Below are positions 53,377 to 64,000 of a DNA stretch of 64,000 nt, piece by piece. The position numbers were made by a program, and so were the translations under genes. Each line of letters begins with the position of its first letter. Position 1 is the stretch's first letter. The DNA comes from Nematostella vectensis (taxonomy: Eukaryota; Cnidaria; Anthozoa; Actiniaria; Edwardsiidae), in contig NC_064043.1 in NCBI RefSeq assembly GCF_932526225.1, positions 9,167,501 to 9,231,500 of the forward strand. The letters run 5' to 3'. Below the pieces are notes generated by a model. It ran no database searches, was not told the origin of the DNA, and saw only the letters and a list, made by a program, of their open reading frames with translations.

Positions 53377-54609
53377 CCTCGTCCCGAATGATGCACGATA
53401 GTCCGCTTGAAGGGCCTGTAGAGGGCCTAAAAAGCCCCACGCTTCAAAAAACCGCGTCCAAAATTGTAAAACACATGCATCCAGACCTACGCATTGTCAT
53501 CCTTAGAGTTATACAGGCCATGCCTCTCGATGGTTTAAGAATTGTGCAATATTTCCCTGTCTTTGTTATGCAGGTGAAATATATGTTCAACCGACACCCA
53601 TCATGCGTGTGTTCTTTGCCACGCGAATTCCTGGTCAATTGACTCCACAATTGTTCCACACGAACAAGGCAAAGCATTCGTTGATAGGATCACAGTGGCC
53701 ATGCTGTGCAGACTTTTTCAAAACGAATCCACGATATTCGACTCATATCTAGTGTTTGTATAGAAATATCCGATCCACGGATACTGACGCACTCACTTTT
53801 GTTAATATGCCTGTTGACAAAATATTAATACTGTTTGCATTAATTATGGCACGATGTCACGCCCCAATCTACTAACCCCCATTTCCCCGTTTCTAAAACC
53901 TTAGGTCACCCTTGTGTGCCCTTGTGATAGACGCAACAATTAAGAGATTTAGCTCTGATAAAGGAGCAAAATAGGGAGAAATCAAATAATAACTATGTAG
54001 TTAGAGCTTTATGGCATACAATACGCACAAAGACATGTGGGTACTTTATAGGCAAAATTAAGAAACCAAGCAAAAATATACCATTTTGTACATAACAATA
54101 TTTTCATAGTTATAAATAAATAGAGTGTCTCTTATTCTTTGACTTTTTTCTGTGTAAATTAAATTTAATGATGGCTACATATCTAAAATGGTATGTCCCT
54201 CATTTTCAATCTAAAAAAAGATCCATTGACGTTCTCAGTTTTCTCTATGTTCTCTCTATTAGTTTATAATGCCTATTTCATAATGCCTTCTAAACCCCTA
54301 ATGGGTAGGTAGAATTTTACACCCCTATCGCCGGCGTCAGTCTCCTAGTATGGCATTTTCGAGAAATAAATCAAAATTATACATATATTTTCATCATGAC
54401 AAAAAACCGCTGTTATGCAGTCCCACAGGTATCCCAGCCAACCCAAGAGATTTGAGAGCAGCACAGGCTACCCAAAAATTCAGTCGAGCACCCGTCGTAG
54501 CCTTTGTGTAAAACACTCCCCTCATTCCTTTCCGTTTGGAGAATTCGAAAGAATTTATGCATATTAGGAATAGCATTAGAATACTCTACAGTGTAGTTAT
54601 CTAAACAAA
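53377..54609. other. CYFIP 3' region and promoter of the NHL gene
   Basis: Probably contains the CYFIP 3' UTR (AATAAA-like words near 54113) and the promoter of the next gene. No additional coding region is supported. Confidence 0.5.
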
Positions 54610-56280
54610 ATGTCTGCTATCGCTCTGAAGTCTCTCTCTGTGGCTGTCAGCCTATTTGAAGACTATCTTCGCCAGAAATTGTACGCAGATTTGAAGCGAA
54701 GCGATGTTACCGGGCAAAGATTTCGCGAATTTATCATTCGTACTTTGGACAGCATTCAAGAAAAGCTGGACGGGCTAGCGCGAACTGACTTGTTAACAGG
54801 TCTGAATTTCTTCAAGGATGGTGTTACTCTGTTGTACGGATATCTAGAAAGCGAAAAGGAAACCTCAGAAGATGAAAAGGAAGGGACAGATAAAAAAGAT
54901 AGGCGCTCTTCCATCTTTCAGTCGTTAGCTGTGTTTGGTTTATGGTCGAGTTCTCACGATGCGAAAGACGAGGGATCAGACGAAATGTCTGTTCTAGACG
55001 ATTCCTTCCTTGAAGAAGCAAAGGCGAAGTTTCAGAGATCTGCCGAATATGCGACAAAGGCATTGAGCAACGAGAGTTTGAAATATCAGGACAGGATCTT
55101 AGCTGCGAGACTGCGAATAATTTCAACCCTCCTGGAGCATATTGATAACACAGCACCCGGCGTAATGCTATGCGGAAGCTATATTGAACAGCTCAATGCA
55201 ATGGAGGATGTCTCTAGCTCTTTTGCCATTCAATTTGGAACTGGTGCAAAGGCAGAATTAAAGAGACTGTTTACATCTGTTGAAAGAAAGGAGTTTGTGT
55301 GGTCTGTTATAGCAATCAATAGAATCCTTTGGCACTTTGCTAGGTTATTCGGTGCTGATGATGCTTATTTTACTAACTGGCCCAGGATTGTCTACAAAAA
55401 TGACATAGAGGTTCATCCAGTCTTAGACTCTCGTGTTCGGGAACTCTTTCAAGTTAGTTTCAAAGAGGACAGTGATGCAGATCATCTTAACTGTCCCCAG
55501 GGGCTAAGTATCTCAGACGAGTGTAATTTCCTGATAGCTGACACTTGTAATAATGCTATAAAGGTTTATTCCCCCCTAGGGGTCTATATGTACAGTTTTA
55601 AGACACCATCTGGGGGGGAGCAGAGTGCAGAATTTTGGCCAAGATGTGTAACTTATGATGCTGATGGCAGAACCTATGCAGGGTCAAGCAAGGGAAGAAG
55701 AGAAGACAGTGACATGCCTGCAGCGGTATTTGTCTTTGATAAACATGGCAAATTCATATCTTCATTTGGCTCAGATGTTTTGACCTCTAGTTCAGTCTTG
55801 ACGAGTATTACCATAGATTCGAAGAACCAACTCCTTATTTCTGATGACGGTGCCAATTGTATCCATGTATTCACTCTTGATGGTCAATATGTTTCCAATG
55901 AGTGTAGCTGGGAATCACACGAGGGCTACACTCACATTGCAGTGACTGCTAGAGAGAATGTGTTGGCCACACATTGGGACCATGTGAGAATCTACAAGGA
56001 TGGGCAATATGTAACTAAGTTTGTAGTAAAAGGCTATGGCTTACCAATTGAGGGAATAGCATATGATAGCAAGCGAGAGTGGGTATACATTTATAGCAAG
56101 GCTTATAAACATTTAGAGAAGTATAAATACCCAAATGTACAGATATACGACTCAGAATGGAACTTAGAGGGTATAATGGAGCTACCAAAATCATACCGCA
56201 CAACTAAGGCTATGGCTATGGATCCTAATGGATTTGTTGCTGTTGTGAATGTAGATGAAAATGAGATTGCTCTCTTATAA
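54610..56280 (+). CDS. Intronless NHL-repeat (beta-propeller) protein
   Basis: The 556-residue frame is one exon. Residues 1-280 are mainly amphipathic helices with an acidic, charged loop (~95-125: EKETSEDEKEGTDKKDRR). Residues ~295-550 hold degenerate NHL-type blades, for example CPQGLSISDECNFLIADTCN, SITIDSKNQLLISDDGANCI and GIAYDSKREWVYIYS. There is no RING, B-box or transmembrane segment, so it is not a classical TRIM-NHL ubiquitin ligase. The N-terminal half has no family I recognise. Similar helical-plus-NHL proteins are plausible cnidarian expansions, but function is unknown. Start context AACAAAATGTC is acceptable, and AATAAA follows the stop within 15 bp. It is probably intracellular, as there is no signal peptide. 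Confidence 0.88.
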   Translation: MSAIALKSLSVAVSLFEDYLRQKLYADLKRSDVTGQRFREFIIRTLDSIQEKLDGLARTDLLTGLNFFKDGVTLLYGYLESEKETSEDEKEGTDKKDRRSSIFQSLAVFGLWSSSHDAKDEGSDEMSVLDDSFLEEAKAKFQRSAEYATKALSNESLKYQDRILAARLRIISTLLEHIDNTAPGVMLCGSYIEQLNAMEDVSSSFAIQFGTGAKAELKRLFTSVERKEFVWSVIAINRILWHFARLFGADDAYFTNWPRIVYKNDIEVHPVLDSRVRELFQVSFKEDSDADHLNCPQGLSISDECNFLIADTCNNAIKVYSPLGVYMYSFKTPSGGEQSAEFWPRCVTYDADGRTYAGSSKGRREDSDMPAAVFVFDKHGKFISSFGSDVLTSSSVLTSITIDSKNQLLISDDGANCIHVFTLDGQYVSNECSWESHEGYTHIAVTARENVLATHWDHVRIYKDGQYVTKFVVKGYGLPIEGIAYDSKREWVYIYSKAYKHLEKYKYPNVQIYDSEWNLEGIMELPKSYRTTKAMAMDPNGFVAVVNVDENEIALL

Positions 56281-58078
56281 ATGAAAATAAATAAGTTGAC
56301 CTATTTGTATTCTACTACTCTTTGAAAAAAGTTGTTTGTCTACCCTTAGCACCTGGATTAGATGTCACTTAGATAAGGACTGGTAGCTTTAATAAAGATA
56401 GTAAATAAAGAATTTTATTGGAAACATATTTGGTGACTCTCTACCAGTGACTGCTCAAGGAGTTTCTGTCCGCTGCTATTTTGTCAGTTTAGTAAAATAC
56501 CATGTGGGAGAAGAAGCCAATTTCCATGGGCTGATTTAAGAAACTATAGTGATACTTTTGATTGGAGTTTGTAAATAAAATTTTGTTTTTTAGATCGTTA
56601 TTTAGTGATTTCTTCATTGATTTGTCTTCCAACATGGAATGAAAATGATGAAACAGGATACACACTACAGCTCTGGTAGAGACTGGCTGTAGTGGTATAT
56701 CTTGGGGGGGAAGAATTTAGTGGGTTTCAGCCCCCACCCCCCACCCCACCCCCCCCCCCCCCCCCCTCCTCTTTGGGCTGCCAAAATATAACTCATTTCT
56801 TTTGCTGTGTTTTTTTTTTTTTAATAGTACCCAATTGAAAAAGTATTTCCTTCTTGTGATACACCCTGATTGGTGCAGATTTTATCCATAGAACTGCCCT
56901 CTTAGGTATTTGTGGCTGTAGGAGTCAGAAAACCAAATGCACAAAACAAGTAATAACCACCCTTCTAGATATAGATCCACACCTGGGAGGTTTAAAAACA
57001 CTTATTTTGTATAAAAGCATAATGAATACAATACAATACTTCACCAGAGGCTCATACTTTTGAGCCCCTGACTTAACTCCTTTCCTTGTTAACTTAGGGA
57101 AAAGTCAATATTTAACGGGGAGGAGAGCTGCTATGCTTGGGGGGAGGGTTGCGATTTTTTAAATACAGATTTGAGTGAGGGCCTCAAATTTTAATACACG
57201 ATTAAGGGGAGGGCCTTATTTTTTTAACAGTTATTCTGATCAATTTTCCGAGCCTCTATGAGACTGGAAATTTAAAACTTTATGGGAAAAACCCCAGACC
57301 TCCTACAAAACAGATAAATGAATGCGATGCACCTTGTTTTGCACTCTATGACTTGCATTTGGCTGGAACTGAATATCGTTGTCCCCTAATATGTGGCCAT
57401 CTTTTGCAGTTTTGGTTTTGTTAATTCATCACTGAATTCACAAATTCCATCCATGTCAAATTCCCCCACCCTACTAACTTTTCATATTGGTGGTATAAAA
57501 ATATATGTAAATAAGATTATAGTTTGGGAGGAGCTTATGATGCTGTTTTCTATTTAAGTTTTAAAATTTTGATATGGTAGGATGGCCCCAAACCCCCATA
57601 CACAATATTATTTAAAGCCCTGAAATATGGCTCAAAATCAACACTTCTCCTGGCTTGAACAGTTCTGCCGCCCGTTCATGGGCATGCCTATGTCAGTCCC
57701 CACTTCCCCTCAAACACACAATACTTTGGCCCAATCGTCTTTCATTGTTTGTTCAGCAAGGCGCCGTAAAGAGTGCTCTTACGGTTATAGAATTTGCTAG
57801 TGCGCCTGGAAGAACGTGCCGTACGTAGAGCATCCCAGAGACTAGACGCCGAGTATAATTTTAATAAAGTAACCTGTACGCTTTTATATCTTTTTTTTCT
57901 GGGGAGGGCCTTTATTTTTCTTCCCTTTTTGGGGGAGGGTCACCATTTATGCGCTTGAGATTTGGGGGGGGGGGATTTTTTAAACCAAAAAAAAAATCAA
58001 CTTAGCAGCCCTCCCCCCCCCGATTCTAATGACACTTCCCTTATTTTTATAGATAGTTATGAATTATGTTTTTCTATA
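56281..58078. other. Convergent intergenic region, homopolymer-rich
   Basis: Poly-C/poly-G runs occur near 56735-56767, 57964-57974 and 58011-58020, along with GGGGGAGGG motifs. I see no coding region until the terminal exon of the ALDH-like gene. Confidence 0.5.
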
Positions 58079-61000
58079 TTAAAACTGTGTTGATATGGTA
58101 GTTTTCTGTGTATAGAAATCTAGCAATAGTCGTCCTCCGCCCTGTCCATTGCCGCTCATCCTCGCACCACAGCAAGGCATGCTGGGACTTACCACGCCCC
58201 AGTTATTAATCCACACACATCTGAAATGATATTCAATCAATTACTCTCGAAATTTCATTTTGCGCGCAACAGTTGAATCCCTCGAACTGAAAACCCGATT
58301 ATTTGAACCGAAGGCGAAAATTAATTACACCAAAGTTGCAGCTAAAAGTTAAAACAAACTTTTAACCGTCGAGGGAAGAAATAAACTGTTCATGTATCAA
58401 ACGAGTTAAAGTTATATGAGTAAGAGGAACCTACTGGCCATTAACTTAATAAATTCACTTAATTTTTTTAGCATATGAAACGTTGTCGTTTTGGGGGTCT
58501 GGTACCGAGGAAATTTAGTTTCTTTTCTGGGGCCTTCTCAACTAACTAAAGATGGTCACAGTAACTGTTTTTCTCTTCTGGTTACAAGTGATAAAGTTTA
58601 CGAAGCCCCTGGGGTACACTCACCTTAAAAATTACAAGAATCATGCAGATTTTTCTTATATGGAAGTGAACGCGTTTGGCAAAAACGACAATTTTGGGCT
58701 CAATTTTCTTGATATGAATTTTAGTGAGGGGATGGGGGCACGTGTCTCCAATGCCCCACCCCCTTCTACGGCCCTGGGCTGGTTCAAAAGCTCGAAAAAG
58801 CCAGGAATTTCGAGTTACACCAGTCAAGTATGATACTCACCCTGCGCGTATCCGCTGAGCAAGTCTGTGGGCTCGTTGACCATCTTTACTCCAGATCGAG
58901 GCTGAGAGGCCGTAAGCGGTGACGTTTACGCCACTCAAAGCTTCACTTTCACTACGAAACGGGATAATACGCACCTGAAAGACACCAAAATGTTTACTTT
59001 GATGGCTGGAAACTTGCTGGGGATGATGTTCTAAAAGATGGACATTAAGCCAAATCCCGTTCTCTGGACATGGCTAATTTCTGTATTGCTTTAGGACCCT
59101 GTCTGAAATGGGCTGTGCAGTTTCAGAAAGAATCCATCATGGATGGAAATTTCTCGGATAACTCCCCAGGAATTTCCGTATGCCTTCGTAGCAGAAAGTG
59201 TTTTTTTTGTGTGTGTGCAAAAGAGCATAAGATTTCTTATCCTGGTTTGTGTTTTTAATCCGACAGCGCAAATAGTTTTTATGTCTCGCTTCGCTCTCAC
59301 CGCGTGAGCTTTTGAGACACCGCGAGAAAATAAGAAAATGTTTTTATAGTCTCACCACAGGTCCCTGGACCTCGAGCTGGTTGATAGGATTATCCATGGA
59401 ATTCTTGAACCCTGCGAAAACATAACACTTAGTTGTCCGTCTGCACTTTCTGAGAAAACTTGGTCAATGCCCCCTTCTTTGTGGACCCAGGCCGTTGTGG
59501 CGATAAAAGCCAGGGTGGGGTGATAGGGGTATGGTGACAAAGTGGGGAGTTGTTCCTTCCCTTTTTCCTATATACCTTGCAACGTATATCGCCTGACCGC
59601 ACGCCCTTGGTCCGTAAGACTTCTTAATGACTGGCGGGTCACAGAAGAACATGTTCTCCTACTTGTTACCTACCTCCTAGGACCGTTGGTTCCACGAAGA
59701 ACCCTCTGTCCAGCTTGCTGTCCAGCTTAGGGGAACCCCCTCCGTGTATCACTTTTGCGCCGTCGTTAATTGCGCCCTGGATCAATGCGAGCACCGTTTG
59801 TTTTTGTTCCTTGCTTATTAGGGGCCCGATCTAGAGGAAGCAAACCAGAGCCGGATTACCTTATTGTTCTATTGTATTCCCGTTCTATTGTCTTGTTTCC
59901 CATTGTTTTGACTGTGGTGCATCAATCCAATATGGAGAAATCTTCTGATAGCTGCTACATGACCCCCACGACAATTCGTGTGTTCGGGTTACCTATGAGC
60001 TGAGATCTTGTGGATTACTTTTGCTCTATGGGGTTACCTGTGTATACTATGGGGATTGCTTGTGTACTGGGTTCATGTGCGTTTGTGTACTGGGATTCTG
60101 TTGGTTATTTGTGTACCTGTTGGTTACCTGTGTGCTGGGTTACTGTGGGTTACCTGTGAACTGGATACTTGTGGTTCTTGTCGATTACATTTGTATTGGA
60201 TTCCTGTTGGTTACCTGTGTGTGTTCTGGGTCCCGATTGGGTTACCTGTGTACTGGACTCTTGTGGGTTGCCGATTTTGATCTTTCTGATGGCTTTGACG
60301 AGTTTCTCGGTGAATATCTCCAATACCGCGCCGTGCACGAATATACGATTGACTGCATGTGGGTGTTGACCCGCGTTACACAGAAAACTGCAAGGAATAT
60401 AGAGAGCTGGACCAAAATTGCGGGTAACGGGAAGGTAACAAAAATCCCTCCCCCTCCCAAAATCTATAGCAAGCAATTTAGGAATGAAACGCTGAGCAAA
60501 TTTCCAGTGACAAAAAATAGTTGGTCTCTAACAAGGGACCCTCGAAACGAAACTTCGGCGAAAACTTCACAGAGACGTAGAACATACCATTTCCCTGATT
60601 CGACCACGCCTACGCAGACTACTATTTCTAGTCATACTGGTCTCAAACAAACCTGGCCTTGATGACGGTAGGAATGAGCTCGTCGAGATCCACGTCATCG
60701 TATACTACCATCGCATGACAGTTTCCAAGCTCATACGACACACGCTTAACACGTGGGCCGCTCTCCATGGTAACTGAGAAAGCAGCTCTCTCGCTGCCGA
60801 CCTGTCAGAGAAGTAAGACTTAGCCAAGTTAGAATTGGCGAAGTCACTAAAAAATTTAAATACTTATCATAGAATAATTGTGGTAAGGGCAGATTTCAAT
60901 CTTGTTCTCGGTCCCTTTGCCTCCGCTTTTGAGGGAAACAGAAAGACTTTGGGACGAGTTTGGCAGATTTTTATTTATCGTAGGCGATAGATGTTTGGCT

Positions 61001-63493
61001 ATCAGGGAAGTATTAAGAAGGTTACCAGGGCAACCGCAGCCACATCGTGATGCCTTGCAAGTATTCGACCGATGACTTCGCCTCGACCGTATACAATATT
61101 CACGACTCCTTTTGGAATGCCTGTGGCAAAGAGCAAAACAGTTTAGCATAAGCAAGTGCCTCAGTATATAGTAAGCATGAATTATAATCACAATAACTAA
61201 ATATTTGTTTCTATAACTTTATTTACAAACTCCACATTAAATAATTGCAACTCCTATGTCTTGTGCAGGTTTCAGAAGGTTCCCTTCATCTCGTGTGAAA
61301 AAATATCTGTATCTTTACGCGTATACTTTGATTTTATATGCTGACCATAAGCCATAGCACAAGCAGACTTGCCACCTACCTGAATCCTTAAGCACTTTGG
61401 CCAGTAGATGTACAGTGAGAGGCGCAAGACAAGAGGGTTTGATGACGACACAGTTCCCAGAGGCCATTGCGGGAACAAGGTGTCTGAGAATAGACGGGAG
61501 TGCCTGGGACCAGCTGGTGATAATGGCAACAACCCCAAGGGAATGGCGAATGCTGTAGCACAGTGTCCCTGAAACAAGTTTGACAGGTTTGACAATAAGC
61601 TGCTACTACCTGTCTGTGATATGTGAATTGAGTCCCTATGATACTTAGCGCATGATCAACAAGTACCCGGATGTTACATACCTCCCTCTGCTGTGGATTC
61701 GCCCATGATGCTTAGTGCATGATCAACAAGCACCCGGATGTTGAGAACCTCGTTTGCAAACTCCTTATTGTTGTTCGCTCTACTGATGACTGTACCCGTG
61801 TCGAGTGTCTCGGCTTTGCTGAAGTCTTCGCTTCGCTTTTCGAGCAGATCTGCCACGCAGTCAAGGTACTTGCAGCGCTTTCTCTTAAAAATGATGAAAA
61901 CCCAGAAGATAAAAACGACAACAAAAAAATACTCATTTCATGCACTACGGTCTAAAACTACGAATTAATATAAGTTAATACAGCGGACTCGATAACTCGA
62001 GATCTCTATAGCTCGAACCCTGGGTAACTCGAGACTACCGATAGTTCGAACCTCGGTAATTCCTCGGTAACTCGAGACTTTCGATAACTTTAGCCTCCCG
62101 ATAACTCGAGCCCTTGGTAATTCGAACTCCTCGGTAATTCCTCGGTAACTCGAGACTTTCGATAACTTTAGCCTCCCGATAACTCGAGCCCTTGGTAATT
62201 CGAACTCCCCGATAACTCCTCGGTAGCTCGAGCCTCCCGATAACTCCTCGCATATCAAGAAAATTGAGCCCAAAATTGTCGTTTTTGGCAAACGCGGTCA
62301 CTTCCATATAAGAAAACTAATATGTTCCTTTTTGGAAAATCTGCATGATTCTTGTATTTTTTAAGGTGAGCGTACCCCAGGGGCTTCGTAAACTTTATGA
62401 CTTGTAACCAAAGAGAAAAACAGTTACTGTGACCATCTTTAGTTAGTTGAGAAGGTTCCTGAAAAGAAACTAAGTTTCCTCGGTTCCAGACCTCCAAAAC
62501 GACAACGTTTTCTTCATATGGTAACTCGAACCTCCCGATAACTCGAGCCCTCGGTAACTCGAGCCTTCCGTTATCTCGAACGTTCTGATAACTCGAACCT
62601 CCCGATAACTCGAGCCATCAGTAACTCGAACCTCCCGATAACTCGAACCTCCCGATAACTCGAGTCGAGAGAGGTTTGACTTTTTTTGTTGTTTTTGTTG
62701 GCGAACTAAGTGGTGGTTCTGTGGGTTCAATAGAACCACCCCTTAAAGCTGCATTGTCACCAGTTTATTTCCGGTCGATTACGTAACAACCTCCGATGAT
62801 TTTTAACGGAAAACGCGAAAAATATTTCAAAATATTGAAAGCAGTGTGTTTATTGAAAGTGTCTTTGAGGATGTGATTGATAATTTAGAGCGGATGGCCT
62901 GTTTAATATCTCGGATTTTAATAGATTCTTTTGTTGTCTTTTAACGGTTGAGATTTCCGTCGGACCTAATGCGGCTTTAGGCAAAGAAACGGCCGTTATT
63001 AGGAGCAGACAAGGGCTTAGAGGACTTCTCATAAATTTTGCTGTCTTTCAAAAATATCCTGCCCCAAACACTCTAAGTATTGATGTGTTTTAGACAAAAA
63101 AACAATAGTTATTCAATCCTTTCATTGCCTGGGAGTGAATAGCATTCACTAATAAACTTTTACTGGGCTACACTACAGGAAGGTTACGATTGGACGCTTC
63201 TGTGACGTTAATGGTCACGTGTGTTAACTGGTACATTGGAGAAGCACACTCACTAATAAGCTTCATAGTGATATGATCACAATGCATTTCCCAAGCCTAC
63301 CTTAGGGGTCGCCGCCCATATGATCCCGGCACTCTTTGCGGCCCGGATGGCATTCTCTGTGTCCACTACGTTCGAGTCAGGAAATGTGCAGATCACCTCA
63401 CCTGTAGTAGGACTCAAGTCATTCATGTACACACCATCCTCGCCTGGCACGAATTCACCATTGATGAAGTTTGATATTTGCTTATTGTCGGTC
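58079..63493 (-). CDS. Aldehyde-dehydrogenase-fold protein lacking catalytic residues (5' end missing)
   Basis: Ten in-phase exons on the minus strand give ~486 residues spanning nearly the whole ALDH fold: 63301-63493, 61682-61883, 61380-61568, 61026-61120, 60653-60801, 60246-60387, 59674-59830, 59356-59411, 58841-58974 and 58079-58220. Fold landmarks are clear: SNFINGEFV, CVADLLEKRSEDFSKAET, GIPKGVVNIVYG, DVDLDELIP, IGPLISKEQ, GFFVEPTVL and AYGLSASIWS. Catalytic motifs are not: PWN reads SWS, ELGG reads ELGN, GQxC reads GQHPH (Pro at the nucleophile), EIFGP reads EVQGP, and PFGG reads PCCG. Overall layout is nearest to the ALDH8/ALDH1 type. With intact splicing and no stops it is best called a pseudoenzyme gene rather than a pseudogene. 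The initiating exon was not found below 64000. Confidence 0.87.
58480..58715 (+). repeat. Dispersed repeat, copy 1 (inverted relative to 62262-62508)
   Basis: About 235 bp, including GATGGTCACAGTAACTGTTT and CAAAAACGACAATTTTGGGC, match 62262-62508 in reverse complement. It lies in an intron of the ALDH-like gene. Confidence 0.85.
60012..60270 (-). repeat. Degenerate ~26-30-bp array spanning an ALDH-like donor
   Basis: About nine diverged units of GGTTACCTGTGTACTGG plus a TCTTGTG-like word run up to and into the end of the 60246-60387 exon. On the minus strand each resembles CCAGTACACAG|GTAACC, the exon's actual donor, so several units offer a GT in donor-like context. The array is poorly conserved. 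Confidence 0.7.
61638..61744 (-). repeat. Partial duplication across an ALDH-like donor
   Basis: The exon end at 61707-61744 (GATGCTTAGTGCATGATCAA then CAAGCACCCGGATGTT) recurs in the intron at 61639-61675 with three substitutions. The exon donor lies between the copies. Confidence 0.82.
61978..62690. mobile_element. pogo-like MITE with amplified GATAACTCGAG subterminal repeats
   Basis: It begins CAGCGGACTCGATAACTCGA next to TA. Dozens of GATAACTCGAG, GGTAACTCGAAC and CCTCCCGATAACTC words form tandem blocks at 61990-62255 and 62515-62680. These flank the internal segment shared with 58480-58715. No transposase is visible. Short Tyr/Arg/Ser-rich open frames here are repeat translations. Confidence 0.7.
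62262..62508 (-). repeat. Dispersed repeat, copy 2
   Basis: Reverse-complement match to 58480-58715. Here it forms the core between two GATAACTCGAG arrays, which suggests it is the internal part of the surrounding element. Confidence 0.85.
62743..62979. mobile_element. MITE with TTAAAGCC termini, copy 2
   Basis: Reverse-complement match to 43466-43719 (shared GGTCGATTACGTAACAA and CGGATGGCCTGTTTAATATC). One inverted end is shortened: the CAGTTTACTTC part is deleted at 62966-62970. It lies in the long first visible intron of the ALDH-like gene. Confidence 0.82.
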
Positions 63494-64000
63494 CTGGCAG
63501 AGCGGAAAAAGTGGGGACATGAGTTGAGCTGAATTTTTACATGACATTAAAATAGATTGAATTCGATCTTTTAGCAGCAATTATGTCACAATAGCAAATT
63601 TCCACAGCAAGTTCTGTATGATGGTGAATTTGAGCTAAAGTTCATGATTGGCTTTTTGAAGCAGTAATGGACCACGAAGGTATATTCTATATCCTTTATT
63701 TTCGTTTGAAGGGGATTGATTAAAAAAATGTTATATGTTGGTTTGTCTTGGTCGCCTATCTGTCTATACGACTGTAAAGAGAAAACCTTAAGCATTGAAC
63801 ATAAAGAGACGGTAAATGCTCTTCGGGTTTACCATAAAATAACTGAAGGTACCAATTATCCATGTTTACTAAAAGGTAAAATAGCATTCTTTTTTCATTG
63901 TTATGACTCGGCAATAAATCTGCAGAAATGGCATAAAAGATCAGCTCGTGAAATGGTCATCAGCAATATTGTTATATCTTTATTATTTTATTTTTTTTGA
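63494..64000. other. Upstream intron or 5' region of the ALDH-like gene
   Basis: No start exon for the minus-strand gene is evident. The AT-rich plus-strand frame reaching the window edge (from 63716) has no recognisable content. Confidence 0.4.

Noticed and set aside
60008-60662. 213-residue plus-strand frame rich in Cys, Leu and Gly
   Set aside because: It is antisense to two exons of the ALDH-like gene and to a degenerate tandem repeat; the composition reflects the repeat.
61965-62739. Several Ser/Tyr/Arg-rich minus-strand frames
   Set aside because: They are translations of GATAACTCGAG repeats.

Overview
The window looks like intron-rich animal nuclear DNA, most likely from an anthozoan cnidarian such as a sea anemone. 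This is inferred from gene content and style, not from a database match. It carries conserved metazoan genes (an AOPEP-type aminopeptidase, WDR48, CYFIP/Sra-1, an aldehyde-dehydrogenase homologue), two intronless rhodopsin-like receptors, an intronless NHL-repeat protein, a tRNA-Ile and many short non-autonomous transposons. Exons below were assigned by hand from GT/AG sites, reading phase and family similarity.

Layout. 1.4-18.2 kb (+): an unrecognised N-terminal module whose frame runs without a stop, through a 3-kb exon, into a complete M1 aminopeptidase O. 20.1-23.5 kb (-): a seven-exon gene for a predicted secreted, Gln/Gly/Tyr-rich, cysteine-free protein. 24.1 kb (-): tRNA-Ile(AAT). 27.1 and 31.7 kb (+): two single-exon receptors. 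34.8-36.9 kb (-): intronless WDR48, head to head with CYFIP (37.0-53.4 kb, +, 27 exons, 1249 residues), with 94 bp between the start codons. 54.6 kb (+): NHL-repeat protein. 58.1-63.5 kb (-): ten exons of an ALDH-fold protein that has lost its catalytic residues; its first exon lies outside the window or was not recognised.

The most unusual feature is a recurring pattern: tandem duplications that straddle exon-intron boundaries. There are six cases in three genes. The AOPEP terminal-exon acceptor was expanded into a 37-bp array. The CYFIP exon-8 donor was duplicated (97 bp). The CYFIP exon-12 donor was amplified into 38 uniform 38-bp units, nearly all with their own GTGAG donor. The CYFIP exon-17 acceptor was triplicated in frame (117 bp). 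Two ALDH donors were duplicated. Together these suggest that splice junctions here repeatedly seed minisatellites, leaving rows of competing splice sites.

The genes do not form one pathway. WDR48 (deubiquitinase cofactor) and CYFIP (actin-regulatory WAVE complex) probably share a promoter. The ALDH-like gene is best read as an intact pseudoenzyme.
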